Translations under genes and position numbers: made by a program
Shown: positions 1-10,917 of the stretch, piece after piece
How the letters are laid out: the number at the start of each line of letters is the position of its first letter
Position numbering within the stretch: the first letter of the stretch is position 1
From: Notospermus geniculatus
Taxonomy: Eukaryota > Nemertea > Pilidiophora > Heteronemertea > Lineidae
DNA: 64,000 bases
Assembly (NCBI GenBank): GCA_002633025.1
Contig: NMRB01000008.1
Span: forward strand, 456,561-520,560
Direction: 5' to 3'
Notes under the pieces: generated by a model
Told to the model about the DNA's origin: nothing
Databases searched by the model: none
What the model saw: only the letters and a program-made list of their open reading frames with translations

Positions 1-86
1 TGACTGATGTAATTTTAAGCAGAATACTACGTTCTTTAACGTTCAAAAACTTTTTCATGAGTCCAGGAATCCTGACGGCAGCTTAC

Positions 87-404
87 CTCCAAAGCAGCCA
101 TACTGACTAGCTTATTGCAGTGGAAGAAAAATCCGGGTAGAACATCAAAGATGGACGTCTCGGACATAATCAACTTCTGTAGATTTTCTGGACTAAAATG
201 GTGACCATAGATGTCAATAGCCGAAAGGAAGATGGATTCGACTTGGTTGTGGCGGAGTTCAAATGCAGGCATGTGAGAGGCTATCAACACTTGCCGTGCC
301 CTCAAAGCAACCTTGGAGTTTTCTGTTTTGTTGAGTGTGGTCAGCTCTGTGAGAATGGGCTTGAGGTCTTCACTCATCCCAGGTTCCCTACCAACCAGAT
401 GGTC
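87..404 (-). CDS. ACC: ACC copy 1, coding exon 21 (last in window)
   Basis: Starts [20 protein letters not shown] after a ccatttcag acceptor, and continues [20 protein letters not shown] and [19 protein letters not shown] to AALE|GTAAGC. Reading through upstream of the acceptor is also open but does not match ACC, so the acceptor was preferred. Exon 22 lies left of the window for this copy. Confidence 0.94.
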
Positions 405-3400
405 CTGAAATGGAAACAATTCAGACTCTGAGAGTTCTTCTGAAGTAATCTGTTTCATATGAACCAATAACATTGACCTCAATCTCACTTCAATCTCTGG
501 AGATCACGAGATTTGTCTCTTTAATGGTGGGATACTTACGATCAACATAATGACAAGAGCATTCTTGCAATGAACTCGTGAATGCGAGAAAATGCTGGCC
601 ACAACTGTCTGCATGTCGTCTTTGTTCTTATCCCTCAAAGCAGCGACACATTTGTCATAGTGGCCTGAAAAGGGGAAAAGTGAATCGGGTCAGGTGCACG
701 TCAATTTGGGACAGATTTTCCAATGTTCTGGAATCAGTGCACAGTAGGATCATGAGTGACACTGAAAGCAATGACGGTAAGGCATGGAACACATTCAGGC
801 TTACCATTCTGAAATTGAGTCTCAACTTTCATGTACAGCTTGAGAAAGTCCTGGACAACAGTCTTCATGTAACCACGGATACCGTTTCTGTACCTGAAAA
901 CAGATGAAAGGTGCGAACATTTAACAGAGATTTCTTACAAAGATCTTGTACTTGAAAATGAAATGCAGAGTCTCCACAGATGTCTGAACAAACACTTTGG
1001 ACTTACCTCTGGACAAGTTGGACTACACCCTGCATGGTCATGAAAAACACATCACGATCAGCCCTCTTGGTCAAGGTAGCGGCATGACTGTCAATGACAT
1101 TGGCTATTTGTTGACTAGGAAACTGGCACAGTACAGATGTAATGTTACTGGCAAAGCCAGCCATCAGTTTTCTAATTGCCTTTTCGACGTGTGGTGGCAC
1201 TCGTCCAGCTATCACAGAAATCAACTCCTGAAAGCAACAAAAGATATGAGAATAATCGAAAACAGTTTATCCCAGTATCTATCAATGACAACTCCCACAA
1301 AGGATTAAGGAATTTACATCAAGACTTGAGATCCTTTAGTCTTTACAAAGGACTCTCATTCTTCTGACTGCTACATGTATTACATGACGACAGACTAGAT
1401 CCCACAGAACTAAGCAGAATCACTGACCTGTAGCTCAAGAAGGGGTAGAGAAGGATCCTTAAGTATTTTCATCAATGTTTCAACAGTCTTGTTCAGTTTC
1501 TTTACGAAGTGTGGCTCTGGGAGAACATAACCGGCAAGGATGTTCTCCAGACTTGTCCTTGTCATCTGGAACACTTGATGGAGCTTGTTGCCGTATGATA
1601 ACGGACCTGACATATCCGGGAACTTTCCAGTGTACAACTGAGCCTAGGAAACGAAGTTGAGACAGATTTTCAATGATAACGAAGAACTGGATGAAATTTG
1701 GATTGAAATCACAAAGATAACTTCATATCCTGTTACCTGTTTTACTCTAGTTGGGTCATCCAACTGTAGGTGGCAGACTACAGTCCCAGCATCAAGAACA
1801 GAACCAGGTCGTTTCACGTAATGGATGCTGGAAAGTAAGAGCATGGGATGTTGAGGTTGAGGTCTTTCCTCAGCTGCCCTGATATTGGACGGCAACTGAT
1901 TTCCCAGCCTGGCACCCGTGAGAAAATACCGATTCAAGCTATCTATCCAAGAGGCAAATCTTTCAAGTCTTTCTCACAATTTGCATTCACAATGAACACA
2001 TATCATACAAGAGTTGCTCTTACCATCCATTTTCCTGAACCCGAAGTTCCATGACCATCTTCATCACTTCAATCTCGGCGTACACATCACCGGAAAACAC
2101 ATGGCCACCATCCTCCACCAAGTAGTTTAGGAGTTTGCCAGCAGATGGCGACCGTAACACAGTTGGGTCATTTTCCTTCTCAAACACACAAGTCTTGTTG
2201 CCAATTGTAATGCGGTAGCTGCCGACTTCTTCTTTCATGTATGTTGTGTAGCTGTTGCCATCAAGGGACAGGAGCAAACCGCCATCACTGAGTCTGAAAT
2301 CACAAGCATCAGATACAGTTGAAAAATTGTGACCAACAACACAATCAGATGCCAGGGGCCACCAGCTAAACTCCTAGCAACAACTTTCAGCCCAATGGGC
2401 GACTTTGTTGCCATTAGAGGCCACCACCAGTTAGCACGCCTCGGTCATGACCACTTTGACATCACTGAGAAGAAATGTAGGCCACAACGTCATCTATAAT
2501 GATGTGAGGCCATGGCTTAGGTCTGTGATGTCAAATTATTTGATGTTCTCGGACTGCTAAAAAACAAATCAATTAATTGTCTTTCATTACGTGTCTTGGA
2601 TTCTTTTTTAAGTATGCCTTGTCTCTGTTGACACAAGATTTACAGCAAATGTATCGGTTTTATAATGAGAGCACTTCACTTGTGGCATATCCACGGAGCT
2701 TCTCTTATCAAAATGTCAACAAACTTAAATCATGGAACAACACCAAAGCACTTGAAAACAACAGTATGACATATCATACTGAACTGACATGATTTACAGA
2801 TCCATTATTGAAAACTTGCTTCCAATTCCAGACCCACTCTGTCTCAAGGACATAATATGTGGTGTCACTGGATGTGATGACGAAGTTATTTGATAAATAA
2901 GATAAAGCATTGTCTGCCAATATCCCATTTTTCAACAATCAGACTGTATCGCGTAGTCATTCTCAGTTACAATAGGTGACGTCGCATACACAAGACTTGA
3001 AGGTCACAAATGAGATCTGTTCCCATGATTCATGGGACTCCACTACATGAACTAAAGGAAAATTCCTTCTGGCATGTATGAGCTTTGACGCTATGACATA
3101 GGCCTAATCATCACACAAAAGAAAAAGACTTACCTGTGTACATCGATGTCTAAGTACGAGTCATTCATACTAAGGAAGTACATACTAGGCCCAGTCTTGG
3201 TCACCTGGATAACGTACTTCATGCCTTCATAAATCAACTCAACTTCTTCTGTGTTCTTCAGTGCATTGTCAGGCAAGATTTGGCCCCTAAAGAAAAATAT
3301 CTTGTTTTTCAGGTGTCGTAAGTTGAATGGCAAGAGAAGTCATTCAATGTTCACCATCAGACTTGATGAAGGCCCGATAGGGTCGAAAGCTTGTCTCAAT

Positions 3401-6400
3401 ATATCCTAGCTGATTTATAAGACGGTGTTACCTATTTCATTTCTACTCAATGTTCACCATCAGTGTATCAAGGACATTTAAAACTAGTTTAGTAATTATT
3501 GTTAATTAAATTCTCACCTTTCAAGAGTGCTTTGAAAATGTTGAAATGAAGACAATATCAACTGGTCAGAAACATGGAGAGCTCCACAGATAACACCAAC
3601 CATGGAGTTGGGCTTCTCAGCTTGGACTTTCTCTGCTATCAGCTTATCCAACCAACCAGTATCCAGTCGATTGTTTTGAAATCCCTCAGTCTCAAGCAAT
3701 TTGATCAAGTATTGGACTGTTGTTCGGAAGTCTCCTCGGATTGATAGCTCCTTCAATGCCACCACCATGTTCCTGTAATGAGACAACATCACTTGATCCT
3801 TTCACATCAGTTGCGACGAGAAAGTGCCGACTCGACTGAAAATCGAATCTGTGGCCTCTCAGCTTAATCACTGCATCACTCCATGTTCTCTTTGTCAAAA
3901 ATACTGGTTCATCTGGCAAACGATGGCACTAGGAGATAACATTTTTGAAGTAGAATACGGCAACACAACTTACTCTCTAGCCTCCTCACGATCTTCACCC
4001 CATGAGAAACAATGGCCAAACTGTGAATCTGCAAATTCGTGGAGTCCACCTGACGCTGCCACACTGAAGTAACCCCACACATTCTTATTACTTCGGAAGT
4101 TGAGCTCCTGAACTGTACCAGAACTTGGCTTGAAACCCTGAAAAGGGAAAGCAGGTGTCAAATGCTATGAAAGAAGCTGTTACAATATCAAGCACACATG
4201 TCACAAGTCACCCACCTGGCTATAGGCCAATGTCGTTCTTTCACAGGCAAGAAGCAAATGGTCAATGAAGTTAAAGTGTCACATTTTGAACTTGGCTTTT
4301 GATTATCACTTACCTCATCTGGGTTTTCACTAGTTATCCTTGCGGCAATGACGTGACCTCGAGGAAGTGGCCTATTCTCTGGACTATGAAAATCGATCAC
4401 TCCATCATCAAGTGGATCTTCTCCATACAAAATCCGAATGTCCTTGATCCTGTGCAGGGGTACACCCATGGCAATCTGTAGAGAGATGAATAACACATAA
4501 AATGAGATATATAACGAGAAGGAATTCCTTTGTAATAGGACAGTTATTTGAGGACGATATTCCCAAGAAACTAGGAGGTGACTCCCAGTGCAAATGGAAA
4601 GCGTCAACAGCCAACACCCACCTGTAATTGAGCAGCTGGCAGGTTGACATCCGCCACCATCTCAGTACAAGGATGTTCCACCTGGAGACGAGGATTCAAT
4701 TCTAAGAAATGGAAAGTTTCTTCCTCAGCATTATAGAGGTACTCGACAGTGCCAGCGCTCACATACCCAACCATCTTGGCCAATTTCACGGCAGCCTGAA
4801 GCAAAGAACACGTATCACAACCAGAGGGGAAAATGCTAGAGAAGCAGTCGCCTTCTTTTGCAGTCATGTTGATTATTCTTATTATACATCCAAAATAACT
4901 ACCTTGATCAATTTTCTTACTAGTATCACTGAGCCTCAGCAAAAAGGAGTAGCGCTCCAGTTGGGAGGTCTCAGTTTTCTCACGAAGAACAACGCAGGAA
5001 AATTCATTCATAGCTGACGCGCTAAAAATTACCTTTTCCATAGTTTCAAATATTTCCAGCCGAGCAATAGCAGCTGGAGCTTCCTCAATGATCTTTTGAT
5101 GCCTGCGCTGGATTGAGCAATCTCTTCCGAACAAGGAGATAGCATTGCCATACTTATCAGCAAGGATTTGGACCTCAAGGTGACGAGCACATGGGGCATA
5201 TCTCATGATGAAGACTGGTGACCCTGGGACTTCGTTTTGGACCTGCAGAAAATGAAATGTTCTTCATTAATGATGACGATGAGGACTATCTTTCACCTAC
5301 ATCATATTTACCTTATAAAATATGTTCCGAATGAGAATTTCAACAGTCATGAATGTCTATTAGAGCTGGATATTTGCACTCCATGACGTACCTGTCTGAA
5401 GAGGTTAGGGAAATCATCAGTGCTCTCCACCTTTCTGATGCCCTTTCCACCACCACCTTCAGAGGCTTTGATCATCACCGGATAACCAATACGCTTTGCA
5501 CAGGCGATTCCCTCATCAAGGTTAACGACACAACCTTTCCTGTACACATCACGGCCGATTTGGATGTGGTCATTCCCATCACTTTCATGGACTCCTTTAG
5601 GCCAGGCAACTTTTAGACCTGAAAAATAGGTTCAAGGATCAGAAAAAGGTTCAGGGATTGATTCCTCATTGTACTATTCATGATGACCAATGAGAACTAG
5701 ATACACACCATCACCACTCCACGGCAACGTCGGAACACCAGCTGTCTGCGCCACGATCGACGAGGCAATCTTGTCACCCAGTGACCACATGGCATTTTCT
5801 GGAGGACCGATGAAGATGATGTTGTTCTTATGAAGCAGGTCAGGAAGCTTGGGGTTTTCTGATGCATGGCCCCATCCGGCCCAAACAGCCTGGAAGAGCA
5901 AGAAACAATCATTATTATGAAAGGTGAACATGTTTTGATATTCGTCAGGAAAGAAGCCAGCCAAGGATGACAGACAAATGAGTAGAAACGAGACTTTCAG
6001 TTGTTTTTCACAGATAGGCCAGTTTCGAGTGTGATGAGGTATGTTACTTATATCAGCTGCTGACTTGTACTACACACCTGTACTTGTGTTCTCTTTGCAA
6101 TGTCAAGGATGAGCTCAACATTAGCATAATTGTTATTGTTACTCCCACCTGGTACTGGTACATAGTGATCAGCCATCCTGATGTACTCTGTAAGAGGCAA
6201 GGAAAATGTTTCGAAGTGGGAAAGTGAATACAAATCAATCCATACAAACATCATGGGCACTCATATTTAACTGACATTGAGACCTGAGCAATGAGGAGTA
6301 TACACCTGGTTGACGCAATACTGTATGAAGCATAGGGTGCACCACGTGATCCTCTGGAACTCGTAGATGAAGTTCAAGAGGAGCACAGCAGACTGTCAGT

Positions 6401-9400
6401 GACATGGAGAGGATATGAAGCTGACTTCCTAATGGTAAACCAATTAATATTGCCTGTGGAACCTAATATGATTGGCAATCAATCAACCACTACACAACAG
6501 CTGGCATACCAAAGCAAGAATGTGTATGGCATCTCTCACCCAGAAGGATGATATCTGAATGCTGTGGTCTATTCACTATTGGGGATTCTGAGACAGAATA
6601 CATCATATTTTTTTCCAAATCTGATCACACCGGTAACTGAATGTAATCAACACTTGGTATATGTCGTACTCTAACTATTGGAAAACTCTTCTTTTTACCT
6701 GCATTTGCTTTGAGATCTTCTGGTGTAACCATGGCGACAAATCGAACAGCACGCTCATTTTTGAACATCTCATAGGCCCACCGTCGCACCGATCTGATGC
6801 ATTTGACAGCAGCTATACCATTATTAGCAATCAGGACCTGAAGAGGACGAAATTATGATATGAATTGAATACCAACAGAATCAGATTGGCTAGAGAAAAT
6901 GATCAGAAGTACAACCTGTGGACAATGTTCTTCAAAACCGACATGACTGACCTTGTTTATGACCCTATCACCTCCAAACCTGTGAACAAATTCTTCCGGT
7001 GTGGCCACAGTGAAGTCCCCTCGGCCAAAATTGTTCATGCCTTCTCTGCGTAGTGGTCCAGACATGTTCCTTCTGCAAAGAGAAGGTGAACAGAGCTGTG
7101 ACAGGGCATGAAGAAATCCTGCAACTCAAACTTTACACAACTTACTACAATAATTAATCAGAATTTTTTCGTCGAGGTTTATGGGTACATGGGTTTCTTC
7201 TCTACACAAAAGACAACATACACTTCAATATCTCTTCAATTTTTCTCCAACAGAGCACAAAAACGACACTAGAGAGTGCCTGACGAAGATCCCTATCTTC
7301 AATTTTTCTCAGTATTACAAAGCAGATTTGAAATGTTTGCTTCCCTATTTGGCCAAAAATGGAATGGAGAAGTTTGACATCACAAATCGCTGAAAGACAA
7401 AGAATATTCCATGCAATTATTACTCATTATTCTATCACCATGCTATTTTCTTTAAGCCCAGCTTCTTGTTTATTCTATGCTAATAGCTGATTGAAGTCAG
7501 TGCTGTCAGTCATTAGGCGACGAAAAAGCCAAGCATGTTAAGCGAACTCACTGAGCAATGGCCAAAGCAATTCTTGATGTCACCACCTAAGAGGCCATCA
7601 CGGAATGGGCTCTTCTAATTCTTCATAGGCAGTTTCACGTTTGTTTAATTTGGCAACAAAAGCCATGCATGCAAAGCATGTAAATACCCTGCACACAGTC
7701 GAAGCTCACTCTTGATGTACATGTACCATCTCACGAATTTTCACTGCCAGAAAGGTCAGGGCATTTCCTTTTGGTCAGCCATGTTTGGAGTCCAGAAGTG
7801 ACAGGCCATTTCAATCAAGTGAATGTGTTAAAATCGCATGTGCAATTGAAAAGGAGATGTATTTGAAATCACTCCTTCAATTCAAAACAGAGTTAGAATT
7901 ATCAAATTACTCCCCCATAAACTGACCAAAAATATTAGCGTTATGGAGGAATTATCATCAGCAGATTATACATTAGACACACGCATCCTTATGTTATTTG
8001 CCATTACTTAAAAAGCAAAACAATCATGATGGATGGAACAACTTTACTACCAGTGGCACAACAAAAAAAACCTTGCCCAGTATTACTGTAAATTGTGAGG
8101 GATTACACCGTTTGTGAGCTAGAATTAACATTTTACATGTACATGCATGAAGATTCCACATAAATCATTTACCCAGTAACTCTGTGCTTTTTGAACACCC
8201 ATTCACTGCAATGATGATGAAAATCTTTCCATCGAATTGTTTTTTGTCACAGTAACTCTGAATAGATCCACTTATATAACCTAAATCTACATACCAGCAC
8301 ACAACACCATAAAGGTTTAAGGGGCGCTTTCACAAAGGGTGAAGACTTAGACGCGTTTAACTTTACTAAATGCACGCACTTTCACCATGCATTTGACGAA
8401 GTTACACGCGTCGAAGTCTTAAACACCCTTTGTGAAATCAGCCCTAAAGCTTGGGACTATGGGTCTAACCAGGAGAAGGACAAATGAGCGAACCCTGAGA
8501 CGAGCCAAAGGAACCACAATTCTATGGAAGACCAGTACCACCGAAGAATGATGTTAACTATTGTCCTCATGCAATTTTGGCTCCAGAAAGGATGCAATAA
8601 GGCTTGATATTCACTAAACGCATGCCAAAATTAGAGACAGTTTCAATTTTGTGAAAATTTCATCTTTACATACATTGTACTTCCTGAATCAATGAGGTGT
8701 CCTCATGGACTAAGAACAATATGATCACATATTTTCTGATTTTTCTGTGAGACAACATAAAGGAATGGCTGACACTTGTGACAGAGTGATGTGAGATTCG
8801 AGGGATGCAGCGATAGGCAGGCTCTACATACCGTCGGTCACCCATGTCACTGATTGTAGAAAACAAAGGGTTACTGCAAATACAGCAGATAAATTATCAA
8901 TCAGCAACTGGGAGTAGTTTTGCAACTTTGCAATTCCATGCCAGATGATTTGAAAGAAAAATGATCAGTTTACAAGGGCGTTGCCAGGTTTTCTGAAAGG
9001 GGGTCGGATTTCTTGAAGGTGGGCCATAGCCCCGCCAGCTCGCACGAAGCGCGTTTGGCCCTCGCCCCGACAGGGGGTCTCTGGGGGCCGCCCCAGGAAA
9101 ATTTAAATCTAGATGCTCTGAGACGCGTTCTGGGGCATTTTGCAATCAGCCTGTCCTCCTCACATGCGTTAAGCTGCTTTGAATATGAGGGCACTGTTCA
9201 CCAAAAGGGGGGGTCGTTTGCACCCCTCGCCCCCCCTGGTGACGCCCATGGTTTAGAGTGTGTAGAATGCTCAGCATACATGTAAGACGTGCAGCAAATC
9301 TTGGTTGTATGTGAACTCTGGAAATTACCTGTAGGCCTATTGTTCAACGACAATAATTGCCACCAATTACTTTGCAATGAGATTGCCTCTATTACCAACA

Positions 9401-10182
9401 CCAACACCATGTTAGTCCGTGCAAATAGCCTACAGCGTGATTAAGAAGTTCTTTCGGAGTTAGTGGTCTCTGGCCAAACTGGCAGTAATGGTAGCTGACG
9501 TACCTGGTTCTGTGATAATGTGCTAGCATGTCAATGCTACCACATCTTTCACTGATCCCACTGTTCAGGATACTCTCCGATTTAGATGATCTAGTAGGCC
9601 GAGATGAAGGAAGACCAATTATCCAAGGACAGAAGAAATTCTTTAAAGAATTCATCCAAGTATTTCCATAGTCAGATGTTTGTTAGAAATATTTCCAGAT
9701 CCCATATTATTCTCCACCTTGACCACAGAGTAAGAAAGTACGATGACAAATTCATCCTTCCTGGCCTGTCATCGACATGACCAATGTTGTTACAGCAGTT
9801 ACACCACTAACCATCAAACTCCAAAGATAGTATTTTGCACCCCAGCAATGCCAGTGTGTCTACGAGTATGGATTTCAGCCTTTCAGATCAGATCTAATAA
9901 GACAGGGACACCATAGTTGAGGTTCTCGACATCAGATGTCACCATCATCTGGACACAGAACAGGATGAAAAAGGAACAAAATTATTCTTACTTTTACTTT
10001 GGTCTATCGCTATCAGTTTACCTGAGAACTGACGTCTGCCTGGTTGTCGTCTTCTCTTGATTGCCATCAAGAGTGGGGAAGGACACAGATGAACGCCTCT
10101 GCACCTTCCCTTCTGAGGCACCTTGCTGGTCATCAGTCGCCTCAGCAATGTCAGCTGGAGGATCGTCTTCCTTTTCTGCCAT
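87..10182 (-). CDS. ACC: Acetyl-CoA carboxylase, copy 1 (5' portion, 21 coding exons)
   Basis: ACC is the cytosolic biotin enzyme that makes malonyl-CoA from acetyl-CoA, the committed step of fatty acid synthesis. The 21 exons join in frame at consensus splice sites into 3492 nt (1164 codons) with no stop. The order seen is: N-terminal regulatory segment (residues 1-106), biotin carboxylase from about 107 to 620 with the ATP-grasp glycine loop GGGGKG at 327-332 and [11 protein letters not shown] at 449-459, the biotinyl domain with EVMKM and its lysine at 799 (codon 2061-2059), then the start of the ACC central region. Animal ACCs are roughly 2300-2450 residues, so about half is present; the carboxyltransferase half must lie left of base 1. 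The ATG at 10182 sits in AAAATGG, 27 nt inside an exon with a good acceptor. Whether vertebrate-type ACC1 or ACC2 is meaningless here; this looks like the single invertebrate form. Confidence 0.95.
540..664 (-). CDS. ACC: ACC copy 1, coding exon 20
   Basis: Encodes [18 protein letters not shown], ending VIMLI before a GTAAGT donor. It matches the GHYDKCVFALREENK block of animal ACC. Confidence 0.93.
805..893 (-). CDS. ACC: ACC copy 1, coding exon 19
   Basis: Encodes [18 protein letters not shown] and ends VETQFQN. It is too short to appear as a long ORF and was found by splice sites and frame continuity. Confidence 0.9.
1007..1227 (-). CDS. ACC: ACC copy 1, coding exon 18
   Basis: Encodes [37 protein letters not shown] and HAATL, strongly conserved in animal ACC central regions. 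Confidence 0.94.
1428..1643 (-). CDS. ACC: ACC copy 1, coding exon 17
   Basis: Encodes [11 protein letters not shown] and ends [12 protein letters not shown], the start of the ACC central region. Absent from copy 2. Confidence 0.92.
1737..1827 (-). CDS. ACC: ACC copy 1, coding exon 16
   Basis: Encodes [17 protein letters not shown], the conserved HYVKRPG segment that completes the biotinyl domain. It is in frame across a split Cys codon. Absent from copy 2. Confidence 0.93.
2024..2293 (-). CDS. ACC: ACC copy 1, coding exon 15 (biotinyl/BCCP domain)
   Basis: Encodes [26 protein letters not shown] and [20 protein letters not shown] followed by MVM. The lysine of EVMKM (residue 799) is the biotin attachment site. 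This exon has no counterpart in copy 2. Confidence 0.97.
3134..3286 (-). CDS. ACC: ACC copy 1, coding exon 14
   Basis: Encodes [20 protein letters not shown] and ends LDIDVHR, the beta-rich segment preceding the biotinyl domain. The acceptor is tttctttag. Confidence 0.93.
3361..3447 (+). mobile_element. Short insertion with hammerhead-like core (Penelope-like element fragment?)
   Basis: 87 bp present in copy 1 intron 13 and absent from copy 2. It is bounded by a perfect 16-bp direct repeat, caatgttcaccatcag (3345-3360 and 3448-3463), of which copy 2 has one. The insert opens TTGATGA, then stem GGCCC-gata-GGGTC, then GAAA, the layout of a hammerhead ribozyme core (CUGAUGA, stem II, GAAA) with the first C changed to U. 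Penelope-like retroelements are known to carry hammerhead motifs near their ends; assignment here is inference. Confidence 0.5.
3518..3772 (-). CDS. ACC: ACC copy 1, coding exon 13
   Basis: Encodes [37 protein letters not shown] and [11 protein letters not shown]. It closes the biotin carboxylase domain and opens the segment before the biotinyl domain. Confidence 0.95.
3974..4137 (-). CDS. ACC: ACC copy 1, coding exon 12 (biotin carboxylase C-domain)
   Basis: Encodes [16 protein letters not shown], then [17 protein letters not shown] and [17 protein letters not shown]. The donor A|GTAAGT splits a Glu codon that is completed by exon 13. Confidence 0.95.
4314..4475 (-). CDS. ACC: ACC copy 1, coding exon 11 (biotin carboxylase)
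   Basis: Encodes [14 protein letters not shown] and [15 protein letters not shown], the end of the ATP-grasp and start of the C-terminal biotin carboxylase domain. Donor GAG|GTAAGT. Confidence 0.95.
4622..4795 (-). CDS. ACC: ACC copy 1, coding exon 10 (ATP-grasp catalytic core)
   Basis: Encodes [11 protein letters not shown], then [11 protein letters not shown] (449-459) and [16 protein letters not shown], which contain the conserved Glu/Asn/Arg residues for metal and bicarbonate binding known for biotin carboxylases. Confidence 0.97.
5033..5242 (-). CDS. ACC: ACC copy 1, coding exon 9 (ATP-grasp)
   Basis: Encodes [20 protein letters not shown] and [18 protein letters not shown], active-site elements of the ATP-grasp domain. 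Donor AAG|GTAATT. Confidence 0.96.
5392..5618 (-). CDS. ACC: ACC copy 1, coding exon 8 (ATP-grasp glycine loop)
   Basis: Carries [18 protein letters not shown] (loop GGGGKG at residues 327-332), the flexible ATP-binding lid of biotin carboxylase, and ends DDFPNLFRQ. All borders are consensus and in phase. Confidence 0.96.
5709..5889 (-). CDS. ACC: ACC copy 1, coding exon 7 (biotin carboxylase)
   Basis: Encodes [19 protein letters not shown], then [20 protein letters not shown], the end of the N-domain and entry into the ATP-grasp fold. The donor splits the glycine codon of WSGDG. Confidence 0.95.
6078..6187 (-). CDS. ACC: ACC copy 1, coding exon 6 (biotin carboxylase)
   Basis: Encodes [20 protein letters not shown] and VELILDIAK, a hallmark segment of eukaryotic biotin carboxylase. 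Acceptor tcttacag, donor CAG|GTGTGT. Confidence 0.95.
6699..6837 (-). CDS. ACC: ACC copy 1, coding exon 5 (biotin carboxylase N-domain)
   Basis: Begins [20 protein letters not shown] and ends [11 protein letters not shown], the first Rossmann-like segment of biotin carboxylase. Copy 2 changes Arg148 to Trp in this exon. Confidence 0.95.
6952..7072 (-). CDS. ACC: ACC copy 1, coding exon 4 (regulatory serine and start of biotin carboxylase)
   Basis: Encodes [12 protein letters not shown] then [16 protein letters not shown], matching the conserved DFTVASPAEFVTRFGG block that opens the ACC biotin carboxylase region. Ser93 within RNMSGPL occupies the position of the AMPK-phosphorylated serine of vertebrate ACC1 (inferred by local alignment from memory). 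Donor AAG|GTCAGT. Confidence 0.93.
8323..8444. mobile_element. Foldback MITE in ACC intron 3 (copy 1)
   Basis: Ends GGGCGCTTTCACAAAGGGTG and CCCTTTGTGAAATCAGCCC are inverted repeats, with inner arms around gacttagacgcg / cgcgtcgaagtc. Shared with copy 2 at 24191-24315, so it predates the copy split. No coding capacity. Confidence 0.7.
8832..8849 (-). CDS. ACC: ACC copy 1, 18-nt microexon (coding exon 3)
   Basis: 18 nt framed by ctacaatcag and CG|GTATGT, encoding about six residues (DMGDRR with the split codons). It is identical in copy 2 (24701-24718) while the flanking intron varies. It is in frame with exons 2 and 4 and has symmetric phase, so it is a candidate cassette. It lies directly before the RRNMSG motif that resembles the AMPK-regulated serine region of animal ACCs. 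Confidence 0.6.
8976..9247. mobile_element. GC-rich terminal-inverted-repeat element in ACC intron 2 (copy 1)
   Basis: About 270 bp bounded by GGGCGTTGCCAGG and CCTGGTGACGCCC. It contains the conspicuously GC-rich block ccccgacagggggtctctgg. No ORF of interest. Confidence 0.55.
9504..9590 (-). CDS. ACC: ACC copy 1, coding exon 2
   Basis: 87 nt between a CTACTAG acceptor and an exact CAG|GTACGT donor. It keeps the frame set by exon 1 and encodes a serine-rich linker ending HYHRT. Both borders fall after the second base of a codon, so the exon could be skipped without a frameshift. Confidence 0.75.
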
Positions 10183-10209
10183 TTTCTTGACTTATACTAT
10201 AGTCTCAAC
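10022..10209 (-). CDS. ACC: ACC copy 1, first coding exon (coding part 10022-10182)
   Basis: The exon has an acceptor (tttcag) at 10210, 27 nt of 5' untranslated sequence, then ATG and 53 codons plus two bases before a CAG|GTAAAC donor. The encoded start [11 protein letters not shown] is acidic and is followed by a basic, serine/threonine-rich stretch. The splice acceptor upstream of the ATG means a non-coding exon must precede it. Confidence 0.85.
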
Positions 10210-10552
10210 CTGAAATGATTAAAATAACAATAATTTTTAAGGTAGATGCAGGCTAGGCCTAGTGTAGTCAAGCCTACTGCAGCTCGTGAAACTCATTAGG
10301 CATAATTGGCAATTAGACATAATATTCGTGTGATTGTCAGTGACTGGATGCAGCATACATGTAGGCCTAGGCCTAGACGTAAAGTCATTTACGTTATCAT
10401 GACCATGAGTCAGTACCCTTTCATGCCTTTTCCTTGTCCGTCGTATCTTCATTGCGGCGAATCACTCATGTCCTTCCCACACACAAATATTGATATTAAT
10501 TGACCTTTCATGCCTTTAGTGATGGCTAATATTCACAAAAAGCTACCGGTAC

Positions 10553-10628
10553 CAAATGCTTTTACTTCATGTTTTGTAATATATTTACAATGGATGTCAC
10601 TGTGCAAATCTTAAAAGTAAAAGCATTT
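10553..10628. mobile_element. Short MITE, AAATGCTTTTACTT family (copy 1)
   Basis: AAATGCTTTTACTT and AAGTAAAAGCATTT face each other across about 50 bp. The same arms recur at 26634-26699 and 55674-55815. Confidence 0.5.
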
Positions 10629-10669
10629 TCTAACTTTTATTAGGCCTACCAGTATCTCATTGAAATTAA

Positions 10670-10917
10670 AGATAATATATCACGGATATTTTCGCGGGCC
10701 ACGAAAATCATTGTTTATTTACATTTTGTTTGTTTATGTCCAGTCTTTCTTTGTCTTATGAGTAATTTGTTGGTGGCATGCCCATCTAGAAATTCTTTTG
10801 ATACTGAAAATATTCAATTTGGTGGGTTGGCATGTCCCAAAAGTCCAAAATAACACAATGTAAACATCCATGTTTACAAACATTAAATGTAAACATTGAA
10901 GTCGTGATATATTATCT
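10670..10917. mobile_element. TTAA-flanked MITE (piggyBac-type target site), copy 1 only
   Basis: 248 bp with terminal inverted repeats AGATAATATATCAC / GTGATATATTATCT, flanked on both sides by TTAA (10666-10669, 10918-10921). Copy 2 has the empty site gaaaTTAAtgttg near 26741. TTAA duplication is the signature of piggyBac transposases. No internal coding capacity. Confidence 0.8.

Noticed and set aside
198-431. Plus-strand ORFs overlapping ACC exons (also 578-907, 997-1308 and their copies at 17072-18182)
   Set aside because: They are shadows of conserved minus-strand ACC exons.
405-488. Open reading upstream of ACC exon 21 as extra coding sequence
   Set aside because: The conserved ACC block DHLVGREP starts right after a good acceptor at 404, and the upstream residues match nothing in ACC.
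3361-3400. Active hammerhead ribozyme
   Set aside because: The essential first C of the core is U and flanking stems I/III are not evident, so only a decayed relative is claimed.
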